DNA of 64,000 bases. Origin: SMYC01 sp965197495. Lineage in GTDB: Bacteria; Acidobacteriota; Vicinamibacteria; Marinacidobacterales; SMYC01. How positions within the stretch are numbered: the stretch's first letter is position 1; each line of letters opens with the position of its first letter. The DNA lies in NCBI GenBank assembly GCA_965197495.1, contig OZ240210.1:1426001-1490000 (forward strand). Reading direction: 5' to 3'. The notes beneath the pieces are model-generated. The model searched no databases. It was not told the origin of the DNA and was given only the letters and a program-made list of their open reading frames with translations. The translations under genes were made by a program, and so were the position numbers. Of this stretch, positions 15,884-24,221 are shown piece after piece.

Positions 15884-15908
15884 CGCAGAGACGCCGAGGA
15901 CGCCGAGG
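15884..15908. repeat. Short tandem repeat with CGCAGAGAC/CGCCGAGGA units
   Basis: CGCAGAGA-CGCCGAGGA-CGCCGAGG is a small purine-rich tandem array in the gap after the M20 gene. Similar arrays occur at 11164-11194 and, as CACAGAGACACAGCG, at both 93-bp repeats near 44.8 and 47.1 kb. Confidence 0.55.
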
Positions 15909-15945
15909 AAAACCGGGATTATCGATGAAGCTGAGGCTAGTCACC

Positions 15946-15981
15946 AAAAAAAAGGCGTGGATTCCAAGTGGAATCCACGCC
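15946..15981 (-). terminator. Rho-independent terminator of the sigma factor gene
   Basis: A perfect 13-bp stem (GGCGTGGATTCCA and its complement) with a 2-nt loop is followed on the minus strand by eight T residues. It lies 12 bp after the stop of the sigma factor gene. Confidence 0.92.
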
Positions 15982-15993
15982 CGAAAGACCTAA

Positions 15994-16971
15994 TTACTGG
16001 ATGTAGTCGTGCAAGGCACGGCGGTTGCCCGCGGCCCGGAGACGACGCAGCGCCTCGACTTCGAGCTGCCGCACGCGCTCACGGGTCAGGTTCAACACTT
16101 TGCCAATCTCTTCGAGGTTGTACTCGGTGTTGAAACCGATACCGAAGCGCATCCGCACGATGAGCTGCTGCCGCGACGGGAGAAGCTCGAGCGCCGAGCG
16201 CACCTTTTCGCGCATATCGCGGTCGAGAACCGCCTGCCAGGGCGTCTCCGAGCGCTCGTCGGACTGGAGCTCCCAGCGGGGGCTTCCGTCCTCGACAGCA
16301 AGCGCGTCGAGTGACTCGAGGTGCGGGATGGACTTCATCGCGGTTTCGACTTGTTGCTCCGGAGCGCCGACGGCTTTCGCGATTTCCTTCATTGAGGGCT
16401 CACGACCCTCTTTTTCCTGGAGCTTGTTCTTGGCGCGCGTGGCGATGCGGACCATCTCGAGCTTGTTGATGGGAACTTTGATGGTCCTGGATTTCTGCGA
16501 AAGGGCGCGGGTGATCGCTTGGCGGATCCACCACGTCGCGTAGGTCGAGAACTTCAAGTTACGACGAGGGTCGAATCGCTCGACCGCCTGCATCAGGCCG
16601 ATATTGCCTTCCTGGACGAGGTCGCTGAGCTCCATCCCCATGTTCTTGTAGCGTTTCGCGATCGAAACCACGAGCCGGAGATTGCTCTCGATCATCGTGG
16701 CGCGGGTCGCGTCGAACTCCTTGCGCGCTCCCCGGCGGCCGGTACCGGACTTCTTTTCTTCGAGGACGGCTTCGGAGCGCCGCATCGCGCGAGAAACTTT
16801 TTGCTCTTCCTCGCGAGAGAGCAGAGGATAGCGGTGCGTCTCTTTGAGGTATTGTCCCAGCACGTCGAGCTCAAAAGCTGGCTCTTCTTCCTGGGCGGGC
16901 TTCTCGACTTCGACCTCGGCCCTGCCAAGCTGGAGCTCTTGTTCTGGGACTTCAATAGTGGGTGCTCTCAT
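15994..16971 (-). CDS. RNA polymerase sigma-70 family factor, group 2 (RpoS/RpoD-like)
   Basis: 325 residues. Region 1.2 starts near residue 37 (VLGQYLKETHRYPLLSREEE). Region 2 contains RYKNMGMELSDLVQEGNIGL and FSTYATWWIRQAI. Region 3 spans about 175-245, and region 4 carries the helix-turn-helix LEEIGKVLNLTRERVRQLE. The first ~35 residues are acidic and region 1.1 is missing, as in non-primary sigma factors. It directs RNA polymerase to stress or stationary-phase type promoters (family knowledge). AGGACAGGAAA upstream of the ATG is a good ribosome site. The gene is monocistronic, with its own terminator. Confidence 0.92.
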   Translation of the reverse strand: MRAPTIEVPEQELQLGRAEVEVEKPAQEEEPAFELDVLGQYLKETHRYPLLSREEEQKVSRAMRRSEAVLEEKKSGTGRRGARKEFDATRATMIESNLRLVVSIAKRYKNMGMELSDLVQEGNIGLMQAVERFDPRRNLKFSTYATWWIRQAITRALSQKSRTIKVPINKLEMVRIATRAKNKLQEKEGREPSMKEIAKAVGAPEQQVETAMKSIPHLESLDALAVEDGSPRWELQSDERSETPWQAVLDRDMREKVRSALELLPSRQQLIVRMRFGIGFNTEYNLEEIGKVLNLTRERVRQLEVEALRRLRAAGNRRALHDYIQ

Positions 16972-17256
16972 GATTGTTTCCTGTCCTTTCCTCTTCGCTT
17001 CCCGGACACGCTACATGTCTTCACGTTTCGTGCCAAAAGCCAGAGGAAGAACAACTCCTTTCATGGTAATCAGTTAAGCAAAACTTGGTTCCGCGTGCCG
17101 GGGTCCAAACGCTGGCAAACTTTACAGTATGTGTCCACTTTTTACCCCCTGCCTGATTTCGCTTTTAATTTATATCATATTAGTCATATTTATGTAAAGC
17201 CCCTCTCCCGGCGCATACTCATTGACACTCCCAAGACGACGTTAGAAACTTGCCTC

Positions 17257-17922
17257 GTGAGCTCCGCCGAGGACGACAAACAGCAAGACGATTTGGTTCA
17301 AAGTATGCGTTCCGTTCGGGCGGCCTCCCGGGAGAAGACTCCGGATGCGCGACCGAAGCTACCTCGCTACGAAAGCGATGCTCGACCGGGATCGGCTCTT
17401 CCCAAGCTCGGGAGCCCCGCCTCTCGAGAAGCAGACTCGACGCCTAGCTCACCAGGGCGCGAGGAGCTCAACGAGCTTTGGGACCTGTCCACCGCGTATC
17501 GCGACGCGCCTCCGGGGCTCATGGGTCGTCTCCTGGGTCCGATCCGCGGACCGCTTAGGCGGCTCGTACGTTTCGCGCTCGGCTCAGTCATCGAACGCCA
17601 AGTTCAAGTGAACTCGGCACAAGTGCGCTTCGACAATGAAATAGTGCAATACGTCGATGAGCGGCTCGATCGCGTGAGCCGGCACTACGACGACATCCTA
17701 GGGCAGCACGGCAAACGGATGGAAGAGATCGACGAGCGGCACTTGATTCTGCAACAGGAGCTTGTGCGTCACGTCCATGACCTCGTCGAGCGCATCGAGT
17801 TCGTCTTCGAGACCGCGGAGACCAACCATCTACATGTCGAGGCGGTGCTCCGAGAGACGCGCGAAGAGCTCAAGGCGCTCCTCGAGAAACTCGACGCCCT
17901 ATCCCGCCCGGGACAGGACTAA
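17257..17922 (+). CDS. Coiled-coil protein of unknown function upstream of glycosyltransferases
   Basis: About 221 residues from a GTG at 17257 (an ATG at 17305 is an alternative; neither has a clear ribosome site). The first ~70 residues are polar and low-complexity. The middle has a short amphipathic stretch (LLGPIRGPLRRLVRFALGSV). The C-terminal half is a heptad-rich helix: VDERLDRVSRHYDDILG, HLILQQELVRHVHDLVERIE. Similar proteins occur next to glycosyltransferases in polysaccharide loci, but no enzymatic motif is visible. Its stop is 4 nt before the start of the next gene, so it belongs to the same operon. Confidence 0.7.
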   Translation: MSSAEDDKQQDDLVQSMRSVRAASREKTPDARPKLPRYESDARPGSALPKLGSPASREADSTPSSPGREELNELWDLSTAYRDAPPGLMGRLLGPIRGPLRRLVRFALGSVIERQVQVNSAQVRFDNEIVQYVDERLDRVSRHYDDILGQHGKRMEEIDERHLILQQELVRHVHDLVERIEFVFETAETNHLHVEAVLRETREELKALLEKLDALSRPGQD

Positions 17923-17926
17923 GCCT

Positions 17927-18976
17927 TTGGCGCGGCAAAGTATTTGCGTGTGCTCGGTGCAAGCGCCTTTCATTACCGGCGGCGCCGAGATTCTCGTCAG
18001 CGAGCTGACCGCGCAGCTCAAGGCGCGCGGCTTTCTCGTCGATGTCATCAATATCCCCTTCAAGTGGTACCCGGTCACGGACATCGTCAAGCAAGCCTTG
18101 ATGTGGCGCTTCGCCGAAGTCACCGAGTCGAACGGCGCGCCCATTGACATGGTTATCCCAACCAAGTTCCCGTCTTATCTCGTGAAACATCCCGTCAAGA
18201 CGACGTGGCTCTTTCACCAGCACCGGGAGGTCTACGATCTCTACGGGACGCCCTATTGCAGCTTCACCGACGATTCCGAAGAGCAGGAGATCCGCCAAAC
18301 GATCATCGGGATGGACAACAAGACGCTTCGAGAGTCGCAGAAGATCTGCACGATCTCGAAGAACGTTTCGGCGCGACTCGAGCGATTCAACGGCATCGGA
18401 TCGTCGCCTTTATATCCACCGCCTCACTATGCGGGGCATTACCGAAGCGGCGCGTTCGGCGACTACGCTCTTTATGCCGGACGACTAGAGCAGCTCAAGC
18501 GCTGCGACCTCCTCGTCGAAGCCTTTCGCCACGTCGACCCGCCCGCTCGGCTCGTGATCGCGGGGCGCGGCCCACAGCTCCAGAATCTAGAGCGCCAAGC
18601 CGACCGCCTCGGCTTGACGGATCGGGTGTATTTCGCCGGCTTCGTTCCCGAGGAAGAGCTCTTGGATTTGTACGCCGGCGCCTTCGCCGTGCTCTACGCG
18701 CCGGTGGACGAGGACTATGGCTACGTTACGGTGGAAGCTTTCTTGTCGGGGAAGCCGGTCGTGACGTGCAACGACTCGGGAGGCACCCTCGAATTTGTCG
18801 AGGATGGTCAGTCGGGCTACGTCGTGGCGCCCAGCGCGGAGGAGCTCGGTGCGGCGGTCAATCGACTCTTCGCCGACCGCGACAAAGCCCGCGATATGGG
18901 GGCGGCGGGCAGGCCTCGCGTCGACGGCATCGGCTGGGACCACGTCATCGACGAGCTGACCGAGCCGCTCCGATGA
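17927..18976 (+). CDS. Glycosyltransferase family 4 (GT-B fold)
   Basis: About 349 residues from a TTG at 17927. The N-terminal domain begins ICVCSVQAPFITGGAEILVSEL, a typical GT4 donor/acceptor loop. The C-terminal domain has LYAGRLEQLKRCDLLVEAF, RLVIAGRGPQ, VYFAGFVPEEELLDLY, the catalytic EDYGYVTVEAFLSGKPVVT and DSGGTLEFV. It should transfer a sugar from a nucleotide-sugar donor during surface glycan synthesis in the cytoplasm. The start is uncertain; this TTG keeps the whole first beta-strand. The stop overlaps the start of the next glycosyltransferase in an ATGA. Confidence 0.88.
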   Translation: MARQSICVCSVQAPFITGGAEILVSELTAQLKARGFLVDVINIPFKWYPVTDIVKQALMWRFAEVTESNGAPIDMVIPTKFPSYLVKHPVKTTWLFHQHREVYDLYGTPYCSFTDDSEEQEIRQTIIGMDNKTLRESQKICTISKNVSARLERFNGIGSSPLYPPPHYAGHYRSGAFGDYALYAGRLEQLKRCDLLVEAFRHVDPPARLVIAGRGPQLQNLERQADRLGLTDRVYFAGFVPEEELLDLYAGAFAVLYAPVDEDYGYVTVEAFLSGKPVVTCNDSGGTLEFVEDGQSGYVVAPSAEELGAAVNRLFADRDKARDMGAAGRPRVDGIGWDHVIDELTEPLR

Positions 18977-20328
18977 AGCTCGCCTTCTGGAGCCCGCTCT
19001 CTCCGCAAGGAACAGGTATCGCTGACTATAGCGAGGAGCTTCTTCCGTACCTCAAGAAGGGCGGCGCCGACATTCACTTGTTCGTCGAAGACTACGAGCC
19101 CAAAAACCCCGAAATCCTCGAGAGCTTTGAGTGGCACTATGCGCGCGAGTACGAAGAGGTGGCCGCGCGCGAGACGTTCGACCTCAACCTCTATCAAATT
19201 GGCAACAGCGCTTTTCATCGCTACGCGTTGAACGCCGCGCTGCGCTTCCCAGGTGTCGTCGTGCTTCATGACCTGGTGCTGCAGCATTTGTTTCTCGGCT
19301 TGTCGGTCGAGCGCGGGGATGCGGCGCTCTATGTATCCGAGATGAAGCGTGCCTATGGCGTACGAGGTGCTGCGCTCGGTCGTCAGATCGCCGCCGCGCT
19401 CGGAAGCGAGCTCCTTACCTCGAAGTTCCCGCTTTGCGAGCGGATGGTCGAGCGCAGCTACGGCGTTTTGGTCCTGACACGATTCATGCAGCGCTGGCTG
19501 GAAGAGCGTTTCGGGTCGATACCGGTGGGAAAGTTCATCGGCCGCGCCCCACATCACTACGCTCCGCCACCGCCACTTCCGGTCGAAACCCCTTCGGCAG
19601 CGCGACGCATGCTCGGCCTTCCAGACGACGCGTTCCTGGTCGCGGCCTTCGGACTCGCGACGCGCGCGAAGCGCATCAACCGCGCGCTTTTAGGCTTCAA
19701 GCGTTTCTTGGAGACGGGAGCAGACGCGCGCTTTCTCGTTGTCGGCGAGGTACAAGAGAGCTACGACCTCGAAACGATCGCGGGCACCGCGGCTTTCGGC
19801 GACAAGCTCGTCCTCACGGGCCGCCAGCCCATGGACAAGTTCTATCTGTACATGCTGGCTTGCGACGTCGTCGTGAACCTCCGCTTTCCGTCGACGGGCG
19901 AGCTCTCGGGGACGCTCATCCGGACGCTCGGCATGGGAAAGCCCGTGCTCGTGTCGAACACGGGCCCGTTTGTCGAGTTTCCCGAGCACACCGTGGCTCG
20001 CATCGATCTCGGCCCCCCCGAGGTCGAGGCGATCGCGCGGACGCTCCAGTTGTTCCACGAGAGGCCGCAGCTTCGAGACGCGATGGGCCGCTTCGCCCGC
20101 GAGCACGTCGAGTCCCAATACAAGCTCGAGGACGAGGCGGATGCCTATCTGGCGTTTCTCGAACAGGTCGCCGCTGCCCGGCGCGACGGCAAGCTATTGG
20201 ACCCACCACCTTACGACCAGGCCGACTTGGCGGCGTCCGTGATGACGACGATCGCGGACATGCCGTTGGGGAAGACTTTCGGGCTCGAGACCGTTCGCGA
20301 AACCCTACGTGACGTCACCGACGAGTAG
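18973..20328 (+). CDS. Glycosyltransferase (GT4-like, GT-B fold)
   Basis: 451 residues. It opens with MKLAFWSPLSPQGTGIADYS, the loop of GT4-type enzymes acting in polysaccharide assembly. Later motifs are LHDLVLQHLFL, FGLATRAKRINRALLGF, FLVVGEVQESYDLE, LVLTGRQPMDKFYLYMLACDVVVNLRFPSTGELSGTLI (in parts) and GMGKPVLVSNTG. The 4-bp overlap with the preceding glycosyltransferase implies coupled translation. A copy of an IS1634-like element starts 15 bp after the stop. Confidence 0.88.
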   Translation: MKLAFWSPLSPQGTGIADYSEELLPYLKKGGADIHLFVEDYEPKNPEILESFEWHYAREYEEVAARETFDLNLYQIGNSAFHRYALNAALRFPGVVVLHDLVLQHLFLGLSVERGDAALYVSEMKRAYGVRGAALGRQIAAALGSELLTSKFPLCERMVERSYGVLVLTRFMQRWLEERFGSIPVGKFIGRAPHHYAPPPPLPVETPSAARRMLGLPDDAFLVAAFGLATRAKRINRALLGFKRFLETGADARFLVVGEVQESYDLETIAGTAAFGDKLVLTGRQPMDKFYLYMLACDVVVNLRFPSTGELSGTLIRTLGMGKPVLVSNTGPFVEFPEHTVARIDLGPPEVEAIARTLQLFHERPQLRDAMGRFAREHVESQYKLEDEADAYLAFLEQVAAARRDGKLLDPPPYDQADLAASVMTTIADMPLGKTFGLETVRETLRDVTDE

Positions 20329-20494
20329 GTGTTCTTCTCTAACCTGAAGTTCCTTGGTCGAATGAACCCACTGACAGTGTGAATCCCCAATGATTACGCG
20401 TCTTTAGGGACGCCGAGAGGCTAATTTTGGGATGCAATATGTAGGCATGTCTAAAGCCTTTTATGGTTTGATACATATTGACACATAGGATACT

Positions 20495-21774
20495 ATGGTG
20501 GGCATGCATACCCACATCATCCCCAATCGCAACTCTACCCCCGCGGTCCTGCTGCGTGAGTCGTATCGGGTGGGCGGAAACGTCCGCAAGCGCACGCTCG
20601 CTAACTTGTCCAAATTGCCCATGGACGCAGTCGACGCCATCCGACGCATTCTCAAAGGGGAAAAGCTCGTCTCGGTTGAAGTCGCCTTCAAAATCGTCGA
20701 GAACGGCTCCCGGCACCATGGCCACGTCGACGCGGTGCTCAGCGCCATGAGACAGCTCGGTTTCGAAAAGCTCGTTGGTTCTCGACACTCACCAGAGCGG
20801 GATTTGGTCGTGGCCATGGTAGTCGCCCGGATCCTCGAACCGCAGTCGAAGCTGGCGACTAGCCAGTGGTGGCACACAACCACACTGCCCGAAATCCTGG
20901 GGGTGAGCGATGCCCGCGAAGACGATCTCTATGCCGCCATGGACTGGGTTCTCAAACGCCAGGAGGTCATCGAAAAAAAACTCGCGGCGCGCCATCTCCA
21001 AAACGACGGCCTGGCGCTCTATGACCTAACCTCAAACTACTTCGAGGGTGTGAGTTGTCCGATCGCCCGCCTCGGATACGACCGTGACGGCAAGAAAGGC
21101 AAGCTGCAGATCAACTACGGTCTGCTGACCAACGAACGCGGCATCCCCGTGTCGGTATCGGTCTTTGAGGGCAACACGGGCGATCCCAAAACGCTGTTGC
21201 CTCAGGTAGAAAAGGTGCAAGAGCGCTTCGGCATCGAGCAGTTTGTGATGGTGGGCGACCGCGGAATGATCACCCAGACCCAGATCGACGAGTTGCGGGA
21301 GATGGACGGTGTCGACTGGATTACCGCTCTGCGTCCCGAACCGATTCGCAAGCTCATCAACGATGGGGTGCTCCAGATGGGGCTATTCGACGAGCGGAAT
21401 CTGTTTGAGGTGACGCACCCGGATTTCCCCAACGAGAGGCTGGTCGCTTGCCGCAATCCGGAGCTGGCCGAGAGGCGGCGTCACAAGCGCCGTGCTCTGC
21501 TCGAAGCGACCTGCAAGGAGCTGGAGAAAGTTTGTCGGATGGTCGAGCGGCGCCGTTTGCAGGGCAAGGAGGACATCCGTGCTGCAGTGAAAAAGCTCCT
21601 CAACAAGTACAAGGTCGGCAGGTACTACAGGCTCGACATCCGTGACGACGGTTTCGACTTCGAGCTAGACGAGACAACGATGGATGCCGACGCCTCGCGC
21701 CTCGCCAACGGCAACTCTGAGCTCGCCAACAAACGGCTCCAGCGGTGGAAGCGACACATGGGGACGATCGCTAA
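20495..21774 (+). pseudogene. Element A transposase, N-terminal part
   Basis: The frame starts MVGMHTHIIPNRNSTPAVLL and runs through the first two catalytic regions (LYDLTSNYFEGVSCPIARLG, FEGNTGDP, MVGDRGMI). It is cut at 21774 by copy B, after which it would read about 13 foreign codons. The last 35 or so codons before the break (from about MDADASRLANG) do not resemble the family, so element A may already have been altered here. The C-terminal part resumes at 23066. Confidence 0.8.
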
Positions 21775-23061
21775 GCTGAAGTTCCTTGCTGAAAAAACCA
21801 AGATCCGGTGTTGATCCAATAAGATAGATGGAATCAATGGTGCTGGCTTCTGTCTACACGGTGATCCGACAAACCTTCTCCAGCTCCTTGCAGGTTGCTT
21901 CGAGCAGAGCACGACGCTTGTGACGCCGCCTCTCGGCCAGCTCCGGATTGCGGCAAGCGACCAGCCTCTCGTTGGGGAAATCCGGGTGCGTCAACTCAAA
22001 CAGGTTCCGCCTGTCGAATAGCCCCATCTGGATCACCCCATCGTTAATGAGCTTGCGAATCGGTTCGGGACGCAGAGCGGTAATCCAGTCGATACCGTCC
22101 ATCTCCCGTAACTCGTCGATCTGGGTCTGGGTGATCATTCCGCGGTCGCCCACCATCACAAACTGCTCGATGCCGAACCGCTCTTGCGCATTTTCTACCT
22201 GAGGCAACAGCGTTTTGGGATCGCCCGTGTTGCCCTCAAAGACGGATACCGACACGGGGATGCCGCGTTCGTTGGTCAGCAGGCCGTAGTTGACCTGCAG
22301 CTTGCCTTTCTTGCCGTCACGGTTGTATCCGAGCCTGGCCAGCGGACAACTCACCCCCTCGAAGTAGCTTGAGGTTAGGTCATAGAGCGCGAGGCCGTCG
22401 TTTTGGAGATGGCGCGCCGCGAGTTTTTTTTCGATGACCTCCTGGCGTTTGAGAACCCAGTCCATAGCGGCATAGAGATCGTCTTCGTCGGCATCGCTCA
22501 CCCCCAGGATTTCGGGCAGTGTGGTTGTGTGCCACCACAGGCTAGTCGCCAGCTTCGACTGCGGTTCGAGGATCCGGGCGACTACCATGGCCACGACCAA
22601 ATCCCGCTCTGGTGAGTGTCGAGAACCAACGAGCTTTTCGAAACCGAGCTGTCTCATGGCGCTGAGCACCGCGTCGACGTGGCCATGGTGCCGGGAGCCG
22701 TTCTCGACGATTTTGAAGGCGACTTCAACCGAGACGAGCTTTTTCCCTTTGAGAATGCGTCGGATGGCGTCGACTGCGTCCATGGGCAATTTGGACAAGT
22801 TAGCGAGCGTGCGCTTGCGGACGTTTCCGCCCACCCGATAGGACTCACGCAGCAGGACCGCGGGGGTAGAGTTGCGATTGGGGATGATGTGGATATGCAT
22901 GCCCACTATAATAGCCTATGTATTAATGTGTATCAAACCATAGAAGGCTTTAGACATGCCTACATATTGCAACCCAAAATTAGCCTCTCGGCGTCCCTAA
23001 AGACGCGTAATCATTGGGGATTCACACTGTCAGTGGGTTCATTCGACCAAGGAACTTCAGC
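21775..23061 (-). mobile_element. Internally deleted IS1634-like copy B (1287 bp) nested in element A
   Basis: Both termini are intact (GCTGAAGTTCCTTG at each end) and CTAA is duplicated at 21771-21774 and 23062-23065. It lies in opposite orientation to element A and is nearly identical to it, including the leader. About 0.6 kb of the transposase gene is missing. Confidence 0.88.
21854..22906 (-). pseudogene. Transposase of copy B, internally deleted but in frame
   Basis: 350 residues. The first 347 match the N-terminal part of element A almost exactly. They are then joined directly to ITV and the stop, which are the last three codons of the full-length protein (LLKGITV at 23454). The deletion therefore keeps the original stop and removes the glutamate-bearing C-terminal third. 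The protein keeps the N-terminal region and the first acidic residues, so it could bind ends but not catalyse transposition (inference). Confidence 0.82.
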
Positions 23062-23065
23062 CTAA

Positions 23066-23454
23066 AGGTGCGGCCGATTCGTCACCGGCGCGAAAACCGA
23101 GTCCGGGCGCACGTCTTCTTGTGCATGCTGGCCTACTACGTCCTGTGGCACATGATGGAGGCTTGGCGGCCGCTGCTATTCTCTGACGAGGACCAGCAGG
23201 CGAAGGCCAGGCGTGACCCGGTTGCTCCGGCGAAGCGCTCCGAGGCCGCCCTGCGCAAGATACAAACCAAGAAGCTTGACGATGGGAGTCGAGCTTCCAG
23301 CTTCCGCACGCTGCTGCGCCTTCTCAGCAACATCGTCCGAAACAAATGTCGGCGACCGGAAGCCGGACCCGACGAGCCCACCTTCGATGTCACGACAACT
23401 CCGGACTCGAAACAGCAGAGAGCCTACGACCTGCTCAAAGGTATCACCGTGTAG
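23066..23454 (+). pseudogene. Element A transposase, C-terminal part
   Basis: This encodes KVRPIRHRRENRVRAHVFL and MLAYYVLWHMMEAW, then a Lys-rich tail ending LLKGITV. It corresponds to the last ~130 residues of IS1634-type transposases and is separated from its N-terminal part by copy B. It has no start of its own. Confidence 0.8.
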
Positions 23455-23552
23455 ACAGAAGCCAGCACCATTGATTCCAACTATCTCATTGGATCAACAC
23501 CGGATCTTGGCTTTTTCAGCTAGGAACTTCAGGCTAACCACCGCGGCTCGAG

Positions 23553-24221
23553 CTACCAGACATAGCGCCTGATGCGGGCACGTTCTTTCAGCCCGTCGAG
23601 CCACTGCTCGACGCGCTCGTTGAACTTCTGCTCTTCGAGGACGCGGCGGATTTGGTCGACTTCCTCAATCGTTGGCTCAAGCGTCGGCGCGCGCTCCGCG
23701 GGAAGCTCGGGAATCACCTCGGCGTCAAAGAAGCTCTGGATTTCCTCTTCGGTAACATAGGTGAGAGCGCGGAATCGGCGCTCAAGGTAGCGGGTGACGG
23801 TGAGCTGACGGCGAAGCTCCGAGAATAGCTCTTCCTCGCTTACGCCGCGCTCCGCGAGCATCGCCTCGAAAGCGTCCTCGGTAGTGAACCCTGCACGCAG
23901 TGACGCCACCGCTTCGAGCACCAGCGCCTCGGGCAACGGATTGTCCGTGAAACGCGACACGTCCCGCTCGATGAGCCGCGCCTCGATGAGCCGCTCCACA
24001 ACATCCGCGAGGATGACGTTCTCGACGCCTCGAAGCTCGAGAAACCCCGCAGCTTGCTCCGCCTCCGAAAGCGTCACCACATCGCGATCGATAATCGCCA
24101 CAATCCGATCCACCAACTCCGGCTCCGAAAAACCGAAAGCCCCCCGAAGCAAGAGAAGAGCAACGAAAAACAACAGCCTGAATGCTGAATGCCGAATGAT
24201 GAAACCTGACCTAAAATGCAT
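23553..24221 (-). CDS. SurA-like periplasmic chaperone domain protein without PPIase domain
   Basis: 222 residues. A hydrophobic N-terminal segment (LLFFVALLLLRGAFG) acts as a signal peptide. It is followed by VDRIVAIIDRDVVTLSEAEQ, the typical start of SurA-type chaperones, and helices with LVEAR-like and FEAMLAERGVSEEELFSELRRQL patterns. The parvulin domain is absent, so the protein is a short holdase-type version (inference). Its start overlaps the tamA-like gene by 11 bp, and it is the last gene of the long minus-strand unit. An outer-membrane-protein chaperone here fits with tamA and tamB upstream. Confidence 0.75.
   Translation of the reverse strand: MHFRSGFIIRHSAFRLLFFVALLLLRGAFGFSEPELVDRIVAIIDRDVVTLSEAEQAAGFLELRGVENVILADVVERLIEARLIERDVSRFTDNPLPEALVLEAVASLRAGFTTEDAFEAMLAERGVSEEELFSELRRQLTVTRYLERRFRALTYVTEEEIQSFFDAEVIPELPAERAPTLEPTIEEVDQIRRVLEEQKFNERVEQWLDGLKERARIRRYVW

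Larger units (their letters stand above)
20343..23533 (+). mobile_element. IS1634-like element A, carrying a nested copy B
   Basis: The ends read CCTGAAGTTCC on the left (20343) and, as reverse complement, on the right (23533), with CTAA duplicated at 20339-20342 and 23534-23537. Without the inserted copy B and its duplication the element is about 1.9 kb, normal for the family. It fills the short space between two convergent units, the glycosyltransferase operon and the surA-like gene. Confidence 0.85.

Noticed and set aside
16990..17030. Sigma-54-like sequence TGGCACGAAACGTGA upstream of the sigma factor gene (minus strand)
   Set aside because: The -24 part is perfect but the -12 GC is replaced by GA, and sigma-54 rarely tolerates that change. 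Reported only as a near miss.
16519..17256. Extension of the coiled-coil gene upstream to 16519
   Set aside because: The extended frame runs antisense through the sigma factor gene and the divergent promoter region. The family-like part starts only after about 17257.
18205..18972. Extension of the second glycosyltransferase gene upstream to 18205
   Set aside because: The extension is out of frame with, and inside, the first glycosyltransferase. The ATG at 18973 overlaps the stop codon in a typical coupled arrangement and begins with the conserved N-terminus.
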